From positions 62,001 through 126,000 of the forward strand of contig NZ_JAINFL010000001.1 of assembly GCF_022458895.1 (NCBI RefSeq): DNA of 64,000 bases, given 5' to 3'. The translations under genes were made by a program, and so were the position numbers. Positions 17,041-24,725 of this stretch are shown piece by piece. Within the stretch, counting starts at the first letter, position 1, and each line of letters starts with the position of its first letter. The stretch is from Roseihalotalea indica (GTDB lineage Bacteria > Bacteroidota > Bacteroidia > Cytophagales > Cyclobacteriaceae). The notes under the pieces are model-generated. The model worked only from the letters and a program-made list of their open reading frames with translations. It was not told where the DNA came from and did no database searches.

Positions 17041-17162
17041 CTGTAAACTGCCTAATACGGTAGCAGTAAACCACCAGAATAATAAATAACGTTCTTATTT
17101 GTTCATTCGTCGCTAATCATTATTCATCAATGATATGTGCCGCTCCTTTGGTTTTGACAAAC

Positions 17163-17183
17163 CTAAAATATGTTCTATTTTAG
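17163..17183. promoter_or_regulatory. Inverted repeat CTAAAATA-N5-TATTTTAG
   Basis: A perfect 8-bp inverted repeat 44 bp upstream of the sugar isomerase start. It uses the same CTAAAA/TTTTAG half-sites as the repeat before the fucosidase at 4524-4540. Possible operator for sugar genes. Confidence 0.3.
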
Positions 17184-17226
17184 TGCCCCACAGTATTTTT
17201 TATAAAACCTTACAACCTGACCCCCT

Positions 17227-18279
17227 ATGAAGACAATGAAAGGTCCTGCTATTTTTTTAGCACAATTCATGAGTGATAATGCCCCTTTCAATACCCTGGA
17301 AAGTGCCTGCAAGTGGATGGCCTCGGTAGGCTATCAAGGAGTGCAGATTCCTACTTTTGACCCTCGCTGTATAGATTTAGCCAAAGCTGCCGAAAGCAAA
17401 GATTATTGCGATGAATTTAAAGGTATCTGTCGGGAAGCTGGCGTAGAGGTAACCGAACTCTCTACTCACCTTCAGGGACAGTTGGTTGCAGTACACCCGG
17501 CTTACGACACCATGTTTGATGCCTTTGCTCCGGCTGAAGTACATAATAATCCCACTGCCCGGGCAGAGTGGGCCGTAAATCAACTGAAAATGGCCGCTAA
17601 AGCCAGTCGCAATTTTGGTATTGATGTTCATGCCACATTCTCCGGAGCCCTAGCCTGGCCTTTCATGTACCCCTGGCCTCAGCGACCAGCCGGTCTAGTT
17701 GATATGGCTTTTAAAGAGCTCGCTAATCGCTGGAAGCCTATTTTGGATGCTTTTGAAGAGCAAGGTGTAGACGTATGTTACGAAATTCACCCCGGAGAAG
17801 ACCTGCACGACGGAATTACCTTCGAGCGTTTTCTGGAGGCTACTGGCAACCACAACCGAGTAAAGATTTTATATGACCCAAGCCACTTTGTACTGCAACA
17901 ACTGGACTACCTGGATTATATTGATATCTATCACGAGTACATCAACATGTTTCACGTAAAAGATGCTGAGTTTAACCCTACAGGTCGCTCGGGCATTTAC
18001 GGCGGTTATCAATCCTGGGTAGATCGCCCCGGACGCTTCCGCTCCCTAGGTGACGGACAGGTAGATTTCAGTGCGATATTCAGCAAGCTAGCGCAATATG
18101 ATTACGATGGATGGGCCGTCGTAGAATGGGAGTGCGCAATTAAACACCCCGAACAAGGTGCCGCCGAGGGCGCTCCTTTTGTAAGTGATCACATCATCCG
18201 GGTTACCGAGTCTGCTTTTGACGACTTTGCCGGCGGAGGAACCGATGATGAAGCCAACAAAAAGATTTTAGGATTATAA
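17227..18279 (+). CDS. Sugar isomerase/epimerase-type TIM-barrel protein
   Basis: 350 residues of the xylose-isomerase-like/AP endonuclease 2 superfamily, without a signal peptide. Blocks that match the metal site are VCYEIHPGEDLHDG (Glu and His, about 181-194), ILYDPSHFVLQQLDY (Asp and His) and INMFHVKDAEF. WAVVEWECAIKHP near the C-terminus carries the last Glu. Members act on sugars as isomerases, epimerases or eliminases of 3-keto-sugars. The DUF1080 lipoprotein gene follows 19 bp later, and this pairing recurs in Bacteroidota carbohydrate loci. Substrate unknown. Confidence 0.88.
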   Translation: MKTMKGPAIFLAQFMSDNAPFNTLESACKWMASVGYQGVQIPTFDPRCIDLAKAAESKDYCDEFKGICREAGVEVTELSTHLQGQLVAVHPAYDTMFDAFAPAEVHNNPTARAEWAVNQLKMAAKASRNFGIDVHATFSGALAWPFMYPWPQRPAGLVDMAFKELANRWKPILDAFEEQGVDVCYEIHPGEDLHDGITFERFLEATGNHNRVKILYDPSHFVLQQLDYLDYIDIYHEYINMFHVKDAEFNPTGRSGIYGGYQSWVDRPGRFRSLGDGQVDFSAIFSKLAQYDYDGWAVVEWECAIKHPEQGAAEGAPFVSDHIIRVTESAFDDFAGGGTDDEANKKILGL

Positions 18280-18298
18280 CTAACCATTGCAAACACAC

Positions 18299-19015
18299 AT
18301 GAACAAACATTTATTTTTAGCACTCAGTGGGCTAACCTTTTCAGCTTTCGTCGCTTGCTCTTCAGGCGAAACTTCATCAGAAACAGCAACTGCCGCCGAT
18401 AGCACTAGTGAAACCTCTTCCAGCGAATGGGAAGACCTTACTTCTCTGGACAAGTGGCGTAACTACAAAGCAGACACTATTTCTGGCAGCTGGCAGCTTG
18501 AAGATGGAGTGCTTGCCTTAAACGGTAAAGGGGGAGGAGACATTATCACTAAAGAAGAATATGATAATTTTGAGTTAGAACTTGATTGGAAAATCTCTGA
18601 AGGCGGGAATAGCGGTTTGTTCTTTAATGTAATTGAAGCTGATTCTATCGGCCCGGCTTATCATACGGGTCCTGAATATCAATTTATTGACGATGAGCGC
18701 CACGCTGATGCTAAAAACCGCAAACACCGTTCAGGTGACAACTACGATGTTCAGCAGGCAACGACCGAAACGGTAAAGCCCGCCGGCGAATGGAACACCA
18801 CTCGTTTAATCGTAAACGGCGACCATGTTGAGCATTACCTGAATGGCGAAAAAATTGTAGAGTATGATTTAGGCTCACCCGCCTGGCAGGATTCCGTAGC
18901 TAACAGCAAGTTTGCGGAAATATCTACCTATGGTACAGCTGAAAAAGGGCATATTGCCCTTCAAGACCATGGTGACCCGGTTTGGTTCCGTAATATTCGC
19001 ATACGCGAGATGTAG
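18299..19015 (+). CDS. DUF1080 lipoprotein
   Basis: 238 residues from the ATG at 18299. A TTG four codons earlier is less likely. The lipobox FVACSS follows a 20-residue hydrophobic signal, then a Ser/Thr/Glu-rich linker, so the protein is a membrane-anchored lipoprotein. The DUF1080 domain includes EGGNSGLFFNVIE, a long loop with YQFIDDERHADAK, and the C-terminal signature ALQDHGDPVWFRNIRIREM. It resembles the secreted DUF1080 protein at 478-1290 and probably cleaves or hydrates a keto-sugar glycoside. It probably forms an operon with the upstream TIM-barrel gene. Two terminators follow. Confidence 0.88.
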   Translation: MNKHLFLALSGLTFSAFVACSSGETSSETATAADSTSETSSSEWEDLTSLDKWRNYKADTISGSWQLEDGVLALNGKGGGDIITKEEYDNFELELDWKISEGGNSGLFFNVIEADSIGPAYHTGPEYQFIDDERHADAKNRKHRSGDNYDVQQATTETVKPAGEWNTTRLIVNGDHVEHYLNGEKIVEYDLGSPAWQDSVANSKFAEISTYGTAEKGHIALQDHGDPVWFRNIRIREM

Positions 19016-19042
19016 AAGTTGTTCTTCCACAAATATTTGTAC

Positions 19043-19073
19043 AAGTACTGGCACAAGTGTCAGTACTTTTTTT
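19043..19073 (+). terminator. Intrinsic terminator after the DUF1080 lipoprotein
   Basis: AAGTACTGGCAC (19043-19054) pairs with GTGTCAGTACTT (19057-19068), with one G-U pair, followed by a T-run. It is 27 bp after the stop codon. Confidence 0.85.
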
Positions 19074-19118
19074 ATTTCAAAACGAACCAGTAGGCTTGCA
19101 GTCTACCAGCACATATAA

Positions 19119-19153
19119 AAAAAGGCGAGACAATCTGATTGTCTCGCCTTTTT
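19119..19153. terminator. Bidirectional terminator between DUF1080 lipoprotein and cysN
   Basis: AAAAAGGCGAGACAA / TTGTCTCGCCTTTTT form a perfect 15-bp stem with loop TCTGA, with A- and T-tracts that give U-runs on both strands. It sits 20 bp from the cysN stop codon and serves both convergent units. Confidence 0.92.
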
Positions 19154-19172
19154 ATTGGTATAAATAATTGAA

Positions 19173-20456
19173 TTAAATAATCATTCCGGCGCCAACAGTT
19201 TCATTAGTAAACTCATCAATAAGAATGACGCTTCCCGTGGTACGGTTTACTTTGTAACTATCGTACAATAAAGGCGATGTCGTACGAATACTAATACGGC
19301 CAATATCGTTTAGACCTATCTCCAAATCATCTTCGATTCGGTGCAATGTATTGATATTGACTTTGTACTTAATCTCTTTCACTACGCAGCGGGCATCTTT
19401 GGTTGTATGCTTAATAGCATATTTGCCCCGGGGTGAAAGTTTTTTCTCATTTAGCCAGCACACCATAAGGTCAATATCCTGTCCTACCTTAGGTTGATTG
19501 TCCGGTTTGGCAATCATATCACCTCGCGTGGTATCAATATCATCTTCCAGTGTCATGGAAACAGACATAGGAGGGAAGGCTTCTTCTAATGGCCCATCGA
19601 TTGTTTCAATGGATGCTACTTTAGAAGTAAGTCCGGAAGGTAAAACAACAACCTCATCGCCGGGTTTGAATACTCCACCAGCTACACGTCCAGCATATCC
19701 TCGGTAATCATGGTATGTATCAGATTGAGGGCGAATCACTCGCTGTACGGGAAAGCGACTATCAACAAAATTGTAGTCACTGGCAATCTGAACGTTTTCT
19801 AGCGTGTATAGTAAGCTTGAACCCTCATACCAAGGGGTGTTTTCCGATTTATGTACTACATTGTCTCCCTTTAACGCACTGATTGGAATATAGCGGATGT
19901 CAGGGATATCCAGTTTGGAACTGAACTCGGTAAAGTCTTTCTGTATTTTCTCGAACTGCTCCTGACCATAATCAATCAGGTCCATTTTATTAACGCATAA
20001 GATCAAATGCTGAATACGAAGCAGTGAAGCAATAAATGCATGTCGGCAAGTTTGTTCTACCACTCCGTGGCGCGCATCTACCAGCACAATTGCCAAGTTA
20101 GCCGTAGAGGCTCCTGTTACCATATTTCGCGTATACTGAATATGGCCAGGAGTATCGGCAATAATGAATTTACGCTTGGGCGTTGCGAAGTAACGGTAGG
20201 CCACGTCAATAGTAATGCCCTGCTCCCGCTCATCGCGCAAACCATCAGTTAGCAGTGCCAAATTAAGATTTTCATCACCAGCATTGGTACTTGCCTGCTC
20301 AACAGCATCCAGTTGATCTTCAAAAATTGCTTTACTATCATATAGCAACCGCCCAATTAATGTGCTTTTTCCATCGTCCACACTTCCGGCGGTAGTGAAG
20401 CGAAGCAGGTCCATATTAAGGTACTGCGTGCTTACTTCCTGTAGGGTATCTTCCAT
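19173..20456 (-). CDS. cysN: Sulfate adenylyltransferase subunit 1 (GTPase)
   Basis: 427 residues. Elongation-factor-like GTPase: P-loop GSVDDGKS at 24-31, switch region DEREQGITIDVAYRYF, G3 DTPGHIQYTRNM and G4 NKMDL, followed by two beta-barrel domains. CysN couples GTP hydrolysis to formation of adenosine 5'-phosphosulfate by CysD. Length is normal for the stand-alone form without a fused kinase, consistent with the separate cysC upstream. Third gene of the cysC-cysD-cysN unit. Ends at a strong bidirectional terminator. Confidence 0.96.
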   Translation of the reverse strand: MEDTLQEVSTQYLNMDLLRFTTAGSVDDGKSTLIGRLLYDSKAIFEDQLDAVEQASTNAGDENLNLALLTDGLRDEREQGITIDVAYRYFATPKRKFIIADTPGHIQYTRNMVTGASTANLAIVLVDARHGVVEQTCRHAFIASLLRIQHLILCVNKMDLIDYGQEQFEKIQKDFTEFSSKLDIPDIRYIPISALKGDNVVHKSENTPWYEGSSLLYTLENVQIASDYNFVDSRFPVQRVIRPQSDTYHDYRGYAGRVAGGVFKPGDEVVVLPSGLTSKVASIETIDGPLEEAFPPMSVSMTLEDDIDTTRGDMIAKPDNQPKVGQDIDLMVCWLNEKKLSPRGKYAIKHTTKDARCVVKEIKYKVNINTLHRIEDDLEIGLNDIGRISIRTTSPLLYDSYKVNRTTGSVILIDEFTNETVGAGMII

Positions 20457-20511
20457 GATTGGTTTTGTTCAGAATTAAGTATAAAGTTTGATAAACTTTG
20501 TAGCAACTTCG

Positions 20512-21414
20512 TTAGAAGTATCCCTGCTTTTTGCGGTCTTCCATTGCTGCCTCAGAGCGTTTGTCATCAGCTCGGCCGCCCCGCTCGGTAACTTTTGCTG
20601 CTGCCACTTCCTGGATAATAGACTCAATATCGCCAGCTGAAGATTCTACCGCCCCCGTACAAGTCATATCGCCTACAGTACGGAAACGAATTTGCCGCAT
20701 CTCATATTTTTCGTCACGCATTAGCGTAATAAATTCAGACTTGGCTAGCAACACGCCGCTTCTATTGACCATTTCCCGTTCGTGGGTAAAGTAGATTTTA
20801 GGAATATCCAGTTTTTCCTGGGATATATACTGCCAAACATCCATCTCTGTCCAGTTACTCAAAGGAAATACCCGGAAATGCTCACCAACATTTTTACGGC
20901 CATTAAACAAATTCCAGAGCTCAGGGCGTTGGTTTCGAGGGTTCCATTGGCCGAACTCGTCTCGGTGGGACATAAAACGTTCTTTGGCTCGGGCTTTTTC
21001 CTCATCGCGCCGGGCTCCACCAAAGGCTGCATCAAACTTAAACTCCTCAATAGAGTCTAATAGAGTAATAGTTTGAAGGCCATTACGGCTTGGGTTAGGC
21101 CCTTTCTCCTCTACAGCACGGCCTTTATCGATAGAATCCTGCACAGAGCGGACAATCAATTTTGCGCCTAATTCTTCTACCAGGCGATCCCGGAACTCAA
21201 TAGTTTCAGGGAAGTTATGTCCGGTATCAATGTGCATTAATGGAAAAGGAATTTTAGCGGGCCAAAAGGCTTTCTGGGCCAGGCGGACCATAACGATAGA
21301 ATCTTTTCCACCAGAAAAAAGCAGCACCGGTTTCTCAAACTGCGAAGCCACTTCACGCATGATGAAGATCGCCTCGGACTCCAACTGCTTGAGATGCGTA
21401 AGACTATATTTCAT
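20512..21414 (-). CDS. cysD: Sulfate adenylyltransferase subunit 2
   Basis: 300 residues. PP-loop ATP pyrophosphatase: FSGGKDS at 33-39, HIDTGHNFPET near 81-91, and FGGARRDEEKARAKER with the Arg/Lys cluster characteristic of CysD. The C-terminus has RGGRADDKRSEAAMEDRKKQGYF-type sequence, conserved in CysD. It catalyses transfer of AMP to sulfate in the cytosol, as a complex with CysN. It lies 13 bp from cysC and 55 bp from cysN on the same strand, so one operon. Confidence 0.97.
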   Translation of the reverse strand: MKYSLTHLKQLESEAIFIMREVASQFEKPVLLFSGGKDSIVMVRLAQKAFWPAKIPFPLMHIDTGHNFPETIEFRDRLVEELGAKLIVRSVQDSIDKGRAVEEKGPNPSRNGLQTITLLDSIEEFKFDAAFGGARRDEEKARAKERFMSHRDEFGQWNPRNQRPELWNLFNGRKNVGEHFRVFPLSNWTEMDVWQYISQEKLDIPKIYFTHEREMVNRSGVLLAKSEFITLMRDEKYEMRQIRFRTVGDMTCTGAVESSAGDIESIIQEVAAAKVTERGGRADDKRSEAAMEDRKKQGYF

Positions 21415-21427
21415 TGTTCTCTAAATT

Positions 21428-22024
21428 TCAGGAATGATACGATGTATTTTCTAGAATCGTATTGACTAAAAGTTGATGACTGTCTTCGATAGATTGTTGG
21501 TGGGTATTAATTTGCAGATCGGGATGCCCGGGAGCCTCAAAAGGGGAGGTGATGCCGGTAAAATCTTTTATTTCGCCCCGTCGTGCTTTGGCATATAATC
21601 CTTTTACGTCGCGTTGTTCGCAAACTTCTAACGGACAGTGAATATACACCTCGAAATAATTACTTCCAATAATTGAGCGTGCCATTTCACGAATGCTATC
21701 GGTAGGGCTAATTAACGAACAAATGGTAATGACACCGCAACTAGCAAAAAGTTTGGCTACTTCGGCGGCCCGCCGAATATTTTCCTGTCGGTCTTCTTGG
21801 CTAAAACCTAAATTATTATTTACGCCTGTTCGCAGATTATCTCCGTCCAGCAGCATCGTAATCTTGCCTTGCTGATGTAATGAGTTTTCTGCGGCTCGTG
21901 CTAATGTGCTTTTACCAGAACCTGATAACCCAACCATCCAGATTACCTTACCTTTTTGCTTTAATAAAGCCTCTTTATCAGACTGCTTTAAAATAGTATC
22001 AAATATGGGATAAATATTATTCAA
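21428..22024 (-). CDS. cysC: Adenylylsulfate kinase
   Basis: 198 residues. P-loop GLSGSGKST at 32-40, LLDGDNLRTGVNNNLGFS (nucleotide/APS-binding region), RRAAEVAKLFASCG, and SPFEAPGHPDLQI near the C-terminus. It phosphorylates adenylylsulfate to PAPS. The start is a TTG at 22024, because no ATG or GTG precedes the P-loop in a suitable place. First gene of the cysC-cysD-cysN operon. A TATTTTTG element lies 23 bp upstream. No PAPS reductase or sulfotransferase gene is in the window, so the end use of PAPS is open. Confidence 0.95.
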   Translation of the reverse strand: MNNIYPIFDTILKQSDKEALLKQKGKVIWMVGLSGSGKSTLARAAENSLHQQGKITMLLDGDNLRTGVNNNLGFSQEDRQENIRRAAEVAKLFASCGVITICSLISPTDSIREMARSIIGSNYFEVYIHCPLEVCEQRDVKGLYAKARRGEIKDFTGITSPFEAPGHPDLQINTHQQSIEDSHQLLVNTILENTSYHS

Positions 22025-22046
22025 CTACTTATAATTTAATTATATA

Positions 22047-22054
22047 CAAAAATA
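22047..22054 (-). promoter_or_regulatory. Putative Bacteroidota -7 element for cysC
   Basis: On the minus strand TATTTTTG matches TAnnTTTG 23 bp before the cysC start, giving a short leader. A clear -33 TTTG at the right distance is not visible, so confidence is limited. Confidence 0.4.
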
Positions 22055-22097
22055 GCACAAACGTTACGTATAATAAAATTGGAAGCATTATTCTTTA

Positions 22098-22967
22098 TTA
22101 ACCTAGCTTACAGCCTATGACAAAGCGGTTTTTACTCTGCATATCCGTTCTAATTGATATGCCGTTAAACTGCTGCCTTTCCATTATTGCAGCTACTTCT
22201 GCTGCATAGCGTTCATTTATTTCAAAATACAATTGACCAGCAGGCTTAAGTATTTGCCTGCAAAGCTCCGAAATTCGTCGGTAAAATAGAAGCGGATCAG
22301 CATCTTCTACAAATAAAGCGCTAGCAGGCTCGTATTGCAGTACGTTTTGCCGCATCGTAGCTGCTTCAGATTTTAAAACGTAAGGTGGGTTACTAACGAC
22401 AATAGTAAAAGCATTTTCTTTAAATGAACTCTTTAAAATATTCTGGTGCTGGAAGTTAACCGATGCATTTAGTAAAAAAGCATTTTGCTTTGCTGTTAAC
22501 AAAGCATCTTCGCTATAGTCTATAGCCCATACTTCAGCTTGTTTTAATTCTTTAGCTAAAGTAATGGCAATGCAGCCACTCCCTGTACCTATATCCAATA
22601 TCTGTAAATTAGGTGTGTTTTGGTTTTCTTTAATAATGTAGTGTACTAATTCTTCGGTTTCATGGCGAGGAATGAGCACGCTTGGATTTACAAGAAATGG
22701 CCGTCCATAGAACTCAGCTTCTCCTATAATATACTGAATGGGTTCTTCCTGATTTAATCGCTGTATAGCCTGAGTAAGATCTTTTTGTTGAGAATCAGAC
22801 AAATCAACTTCTTTGTTCAGCAAAATATCAACTTGTGTTATTTGAACTATATGCTCCAACAGCCAAAGCAACATGGTATCAATCTCTCGGCTTGAATAAT
22901 GAGACTTAACGTCCTTTTCCAATCGCTCTTCAAGATATATCCGTAGGTTTTTAGCGCTGAATCCCAT
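22098..22967 (-). CDS. prmC: Peptide chain release factor N5-glutamine methyltransferase
   Basis: 289 residues. An N-terminal helical domain (about 1-90), then a Rossmann methyltransferase domain with motif I ILDIGTGSGCIAITLA and the catalytic VVSNPPYVLKSE, whose NPPY is diagnostic for glutamine N-methylation of release factor GGQ motifs. A preceding QYIIGEAEFYGRPFLVNPSVLIPRHET block is also typical of PrmC. It acts on RF1 and RF2 in the cytosol. Divergent from the RibD-like gene, with 36 bp between the start codons. Confidence 0.95.
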   Translation of the reverse strand: MGFSAKNLRIYLEERLEKDVKSHYSSREIDTMLLWLLEHIVQITQVDILLNKEVDLSDSQQKDLTQAIQRLNQEEPIQYIIGEAEFYGRPFLVNPSVLIPRHETEELVHYIIKENQNTPNLQILDIGTGSGCIAITLAKELKQAEVWAIDYSEDALLTAKQNAFLLNASVNFQHQNILKSSFKENAFTIVVSNPPYVLKSEAATMRQNVLQYEPASALFVEDADPLLFYRRISELCRQILKPAGQLYFEINERYAAEVAAIMERQQFNGISIRTDMQSKNRFVIGCKLG

Positions 22968-22978
22968 GCTAAACTTCT

Positions 22979-22998
22979 TACTTTCGTAGCAAAGCTAC
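22979..22998. promoter_or_regulatory. Overlapping divergent promoter elements, prmC / RibD-like gene
   Basis: Within the 36-bp gap, the minus strand carries TAGCTTTG (22997 to 22990), an exact TAnnTTTG match for prmC. The plus strand carries TACTTTCG, a near match, for the RibD-like gene. They share the inverted repeat GTAGC-AAA-GCTAC (22986-22998). Both leaders would be very short, and use of one promoter should hinder the other. Confidence 0.4.
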
Positions 22999-23003
22999 AC
23001 AAC

Positions 23004-23993
23004 ATGAACCAAAAGCATAAGCTTTTTTTGGAAAGAACCATCAGCTTAGCTCAAGCGGGTTTTCGCAAAGCATCTCTTCAACCATTAATCGGCTGGTTAA
23101 TCACGCAGCAAGATACTATTCTAGCCGAAGGGTGGATGGAGCCAAATCAATCCTACGAAGACCAACTCCAGCTACTTCTTTCTACAATTTCTATTCAAGC
23201 CAACACTCAGTTGTACATTAATACTAATCCATTTGATAAAAACATACTTCATCATTTTGCTGATCAACATAAGGTCAGCAAAATTTTTATTGCTGATGAA
23301 ACTCCGAATTTATCTTCCTCGCTATGGTACGTAAATCGGCGATCTTATGTTTTTCAGCAGTATAAAAGGCCTTATATTGTGCTTAAGTGGGCCCAAACTC
23401 AGGATGGTTTTGTGGCTCGCTCTAATTTTGATTCTAAGTGGATTAGTGGACCCCATGCTCGTAAACTGGTGCATCAGTGGCGGGCTCAGGAATCCGCTAT
23501 TTGGGTTGGGAATAATACTTATCGTCATGATAACCCCCAATTAAATGTGCGCGATTGGGTAGGAGAAAACCCTGTTAGAATTGTGGTTGATCCTCAGCAG
23601 TCATTAGACTCTACACTACATGTATTTGATCAAAGTCAACCTACTTTATACTACACTCAGAAAAAGTTAGCAAACCGGCCCAACCTGGAATTTACGCGCT
23701 TACCTGATGAAGATCGGTGGGAAATGCTAATTCCCTATGTACTTTCAGACTTGTATCAACGACAGGTTGTTTCAGTATTTGTAGAAGGTGGCGCCCAGCT
23801 TCTTTCTTTCCTGCTAGAGCACCATTGGTGGGATGAGGCCCGCGTTTTTGTAGCAGATAAAATGTTTGAGACAGGAATAGCCGCCCCATCTATTGGTGAA
23901 AAATATTTAGTTACTAAAGAAATGGTTAGTGAAGATCAGTTGTTAATCTATCACCGCTTTATATCAGAAGCTAAAGAGAAAGTAGAAAAATAG
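23004..23993 (+). CDS. ribD: RibD-like riboflavin reductase with degenerate deaminase half
   Basis: 329 residues with the two-domain length of RibD. The C-terminal half (about 115-325) is a normal reductase domain: RPYIVLKWAQTQDGFVA, SKWISGPHARKLVHQWRAQ, AIWVGNNTYRHDNPQLNVRD, VFVEGGAQLL. The N-terminal half aligns in outline with the cytidine-deaminase fold, but the zinc motifs HAE and PCxxxGxTPPC are missing: the corresponding places read YEDQ and TNPFDKN, and there are no cysteines. So it can plausibly reduce the pyrimidine ribosyl ketone but not deaminate. Its last 30 bp overlap the convergent oxidase-subunit gene. Gene name refers to the family. Confidence 0.85.
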   Translation: MNQKHKLFLERTISLAQAGFRKASLQPLIGWLITQQDTILAEGWMEPNQSYEDQLQLLLSTISIQANTQLYINTNPFDKNILHHFADQHKVSKIFIADETPNLSSSLWYVNRRSYVFQQYKRPYIVLKWAQTQDGFVARSNFDSKWISGPHARKLVHQWRAQESAIWVGNNTYRHDNPQLNVRDWVGENPVRIVVDPQQSLDSTLHVFDQSQPTLYYTQKKLANRPNLEFTRLPDEDRWEMLIPYVLSDLYQRQVVSVFVEGGAQLLSFLLEHHWWDEARVFVADKMFETGIAAPSIGEKYLVTKEMVSEDQLLIYHRFISEAKEKVEK

Positions 23994-24599
23994 CAGTAAC
24001 CACAGCGCATCAACAAAATGCCAGTATACCGTCAGCATCTCAAGTCTGATCCGCTGATAAGGATTGGTTACTAAAATAAGGGTCTTAACCGGATCACGAG
24101 AAACTGAGCTTAGGCGGGTATAAACCACTGTTAAGAAAACCAGCCCAGCTGCCAGGTGCAGTACATGCAATCCGGAAATAACATATAGATACGCGCCTGA
24201 TGCTTTGCCAGAAAGATAAATGCCAGAATGATACAGCTCTGACCAACCAATATACTGACTGATGGTAAATGCTACTCCAAGAAGCAACGTGATGCCCAGT
24301 GAATGCCTGGCCAGCTTTAAATCATCTTTTAAAAAAGCAGGTAACACTTTAGAAATAGCATAACTGGAAAAGAGCAGTAAGACTAAACTTACAATGAAAG
24401 CTTTCGGAAATTTAAAGTTGATAAAAACATCTGCGTCGTGCTGGCTGGCAGTATAAGACAAGATCATAAATAAAAAAACCAGGCTGCTTCCGAATATAGC
24501 CAGGTATAATATTGTTTTATGAGGGTGTAATTTCTCTAAGCGGGCAATTGCCGTTGCGCGTTCGGTCTTCTCAGTATTTTTATGGTAATTTTGCATCAT
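23964..24599 (-). CDS. Cytochrome c oxidase subunit III-like protein
   Basis: 211 residues, five membrane helices (about 30-50, 62-83, 100-120, 135-155, 185-208). The heme-copper oxidase subunit III signature appears as SGLHVLHLAAGLVFL and EMLTVYWHFVDALWLLLFFYF, with Glu and the WHFVD block at the last helix. Subunit III stabilises the proton-pumping core in the inner membrane. It is alone here: subunits I and II, usually clustered with III, are not near. Its 3' end overlaps the RibD-like gene by 30 bp, tail to tail. Confidence 0.88.
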   Translation of the reverse strand: MMQNYHKNTEKTERATAIARLEKLHPHKTILYLAIFGSSLVFLFMILSYTASQHDADVFINFKFPKAFIVSLVLLLFSSYAISKVLPAFLKDDLKLARHSLGITLLLGVAFTISQYIGWSELYHSGIYLSGKASGAYLYVISGLHVLHLAAGLVFLTVVYTRLSSVSRDPVKTLILVTNPYQRIRLEMLTVYWHFVDALWLLLFFYFLFSF

Positions 24600-24725
24600 T
24601 CACCAGGTCAAAGTCCTTTATATAATTGGAAAACATAATTTTAGAGCGGCGGTTCTGTTTATCTCTCTAAAACGTTTATTCTTTATACTTGTTATTTTCT
24701 AACATTCTATAACCGTACCATTTCT

